This document shows positions 19,384 through 20,552 of a stretch of DNA of 20,552 nucleotides, piece after piece; within the stretch, counting starts at the first letter, position 1, and each line of letters opens with the position of its first letter. A program made the translations under genes and the position numbers. Below the pieces are notes generated by a model. It had not been told where the DNA came from. It saw only the letters and a list, made by a program, of their open reading frames with translations, and did not search any database. Source of the DNA: Isoetes engelmannii (Eukaryota > Streptophyta > Lycopodiopsida > Isoetales > Isoetaceae). The DNA lies in contig JAANSK020281379.1 in assembly GCA_011763485.2 (NCBI GenBank), forward strand, positions 1 through 20,552, read 5' to 3'.

Positions 19384-20256
19384 TTGGCATGCTTATGCAT
19401 ATTAAAAATTATGTATTTTGTGTTATTCAATGGTTTTATTTGCATGTATTCTATTGAATCCAATGGTTCAATAAAAAAATCATAAGGACGCACTTAGACC
19501 CACATTCCACTCAACGACAGACCATTTGTTTGAGGCAAAAAATTCGTCTGGGTTTAACTTCCACACACATGATTCTATTACGATTCTAGCAGTTCTTCGA
19601 GAATACACGTCCTTTATCCACGGGACAAATTTTGAGCAAGCAAGAGATACACGGATGGGGGATCATGCCCGTAAATAAAACCCTGAACTCTACTGCCACG
19701 TCAGAAACTGGCGCCTTATAGTGGAATCTAGAAATCCGTGATAGATACCATCATGGAGCTTCCGGGAGGACATGTGGATGGTCTATGAACTGTAGTACGC
19801 TTGATTTGCTTCCAGATCCAATCAAATGTTACTCGTATCCAATTGGCAAATTCATGTAATTCTGGATGGAGTGTCAAGCAGAGGTCAACATATCTTGAGA
19901 AATGGTCGAGCAACACGATATCATGCGCGAGTGCAAAATAATCGTAGGAGGAAGATATGAGATTTCCTTCATAAAGACATGAATCCACAAAGCTCTTTTT
20001 CTTTTGAACCGGCCACCCCTCTTCTGTCAATCAATGTCAGTCGGTCTTTTTCTTATAGATAAGTGGAGGAACCTCTGGAGGAATGATCCCCAAAGTAGAT
20101 TCTTGCTTGAACGCACTCCCAAAGGATTCAGGCTGCGCGTATTATTGATGGACGGATGCCACATTCCCTCCTCCTTGAAATTCTTATTGATGAAAGAGCT
20201 GGTACTATGATAACTGCCTGACATGGAGGTATATAATAAGTAAGCAGAAAGTGAGG
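19384..20256. other. Interval with unrecognised short open frames
   Basis: A minus-strand open frame at 20,030-19,728 (100 codons) is rich in aromatic and acidic residues (for example HDIVLLDHFSRYVDLCLTLH) and looks more protein-like than its neighbours. No family was recognised, and no splice sites or homologous flanking frame could be fixed. Nothing else is seen. Confidence 0.3.
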
Positions 20257-20376
20257 AGGAACAAGTTAGAGAGCTTATTCATGCAACCTGGCATAACATT
20301 TGTTGCAGACATATTTACTAAATAAATAGCTGTGTTGACAGGCGCAAAGTTTCTCTCAGATTGATTGGTGCTGAAT
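20257..20376 (+). pseudogene. Probable Ty1/copia RNase H C-terminal remnant
   Basis: The plus strand reads RNKLESLFMQPGITFVADIF then TK, a stop, and TGAKFLSD. VADIFTK followed about 10 residues later by KF resembles the conserved C-terminus of copia RNase H (usually QxADIFTKxL...KF..LR..LG). The in-frame TAA at 20,323 and another TGA downstream show decay. The upstream RNase H core was not recognised. Confidence 0.4.
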
Positions 20377-20552
20377 TATATAATATCATGTTCAAAATCT
20401 TATGTTTTGGTTAAAATTGGAATAGTACTCGAAGCAGGAAGCATGTTGATAGGCTAGTGTGGAGCATAATAATTGTTTGCTACATATTCTAAACGAGGTG
20501 CACCCTGGACTACCTCGGTCGTCGGATCCATCGATCCTATGGCCTAGATCTT
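20377..20552. other. Right edge of window
   Basis: No gene is recognised. If the copia remnant is real, this could be its 3' untranslated part or LTR, but no LTR terminus is visible before the window ends. Confidence 0.3.

Noticed and set aside
1-20552. CRISPR arrays, bacterial operons, ribosome binding sites, rRNA
   Set aside because: No regularly spaced repeats or bacterial gene organisation; spliced genes and plant retrotransposons show this is eukaryotic nuclear DNA.

Overview
The window reads as nuclear DNA of a land plant. Two conserved genes are split by short GT-AG introns whose phases all agree. Both lie on the minus strand and match plant families (PHS1; a plant HAD phosphatase of the phosphoethanolamine/pyrophosphate/thiamine-phosphate type). 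The rest is AT-rich, mostly non-coding DNA with decayed retrotransposons of three kinds. The species cannot be named from this sequence. Nothing here is bacterial: there are no operons, CRISPR arrays or rRNA genes.

Region by region. About 0.7-5.9 kb (minus) holds a complete orthologue of PROPYZAMIDE-HYPERSENSITIVE 1. It can be assembled as 11 exons giving 877 residues, with an actin-fragmin-kinase-like (tubulin kinase) domain followed by a dual-specificity phosphatase domain and a C-terminal Cys/His motif. About 6.3-7.6 kb (minus) holds a complete 5-exon, 244-residue HAD phosphatase. About 7.6-8.9 kb has no recognised gene. It contains a 29-bp direct repeat bracketing about 0.9 kb, a perfect tRNA T-arm-like (box B) hairpin, and an inverted repeat next to a TATA-like box. 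At 8.9-9.2 kb a frameshifted reading frame on the plus strand carries two membrane-like segments; the family was not recognised. From 10.2 to 12.4 kb is a decayed LINE (non-LTR) reverse transcriptase on the minus strand. At about 12,429 it is interrupted by the 5' LTR of a Ty3/gypsy-like element on the plus strand, which retains LTR, primer-binding site and a broken gag with CCHC knuckles but no visible protease, RT or integrase. At 15.35-15.76 kb is a Ty1/copia integrase scrap on the minus strand. It joins a 206-bp sequence that recurs about 2.19 kb away. From 16 kb to the end is AT-rich spacer with small tandem duplications and, near the right edge, a probable copia RNase H C-terminus.

The two host genes need not act together. 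PHS1 acts on cortical microtubules and stress or hormone signalling, and the HAD enzyme on small phosphorylated metabolites. The right-hand 10 kb is best read as a nested, decaying transposon cluster. I found no convincing new multi-gene system. The observations most worth following are the frameshifted two-membrane-segment gene, the repeat-bracketed segment immediately upstream of the HAD gene, and the duplicated 206-bp copia-linked sequence.
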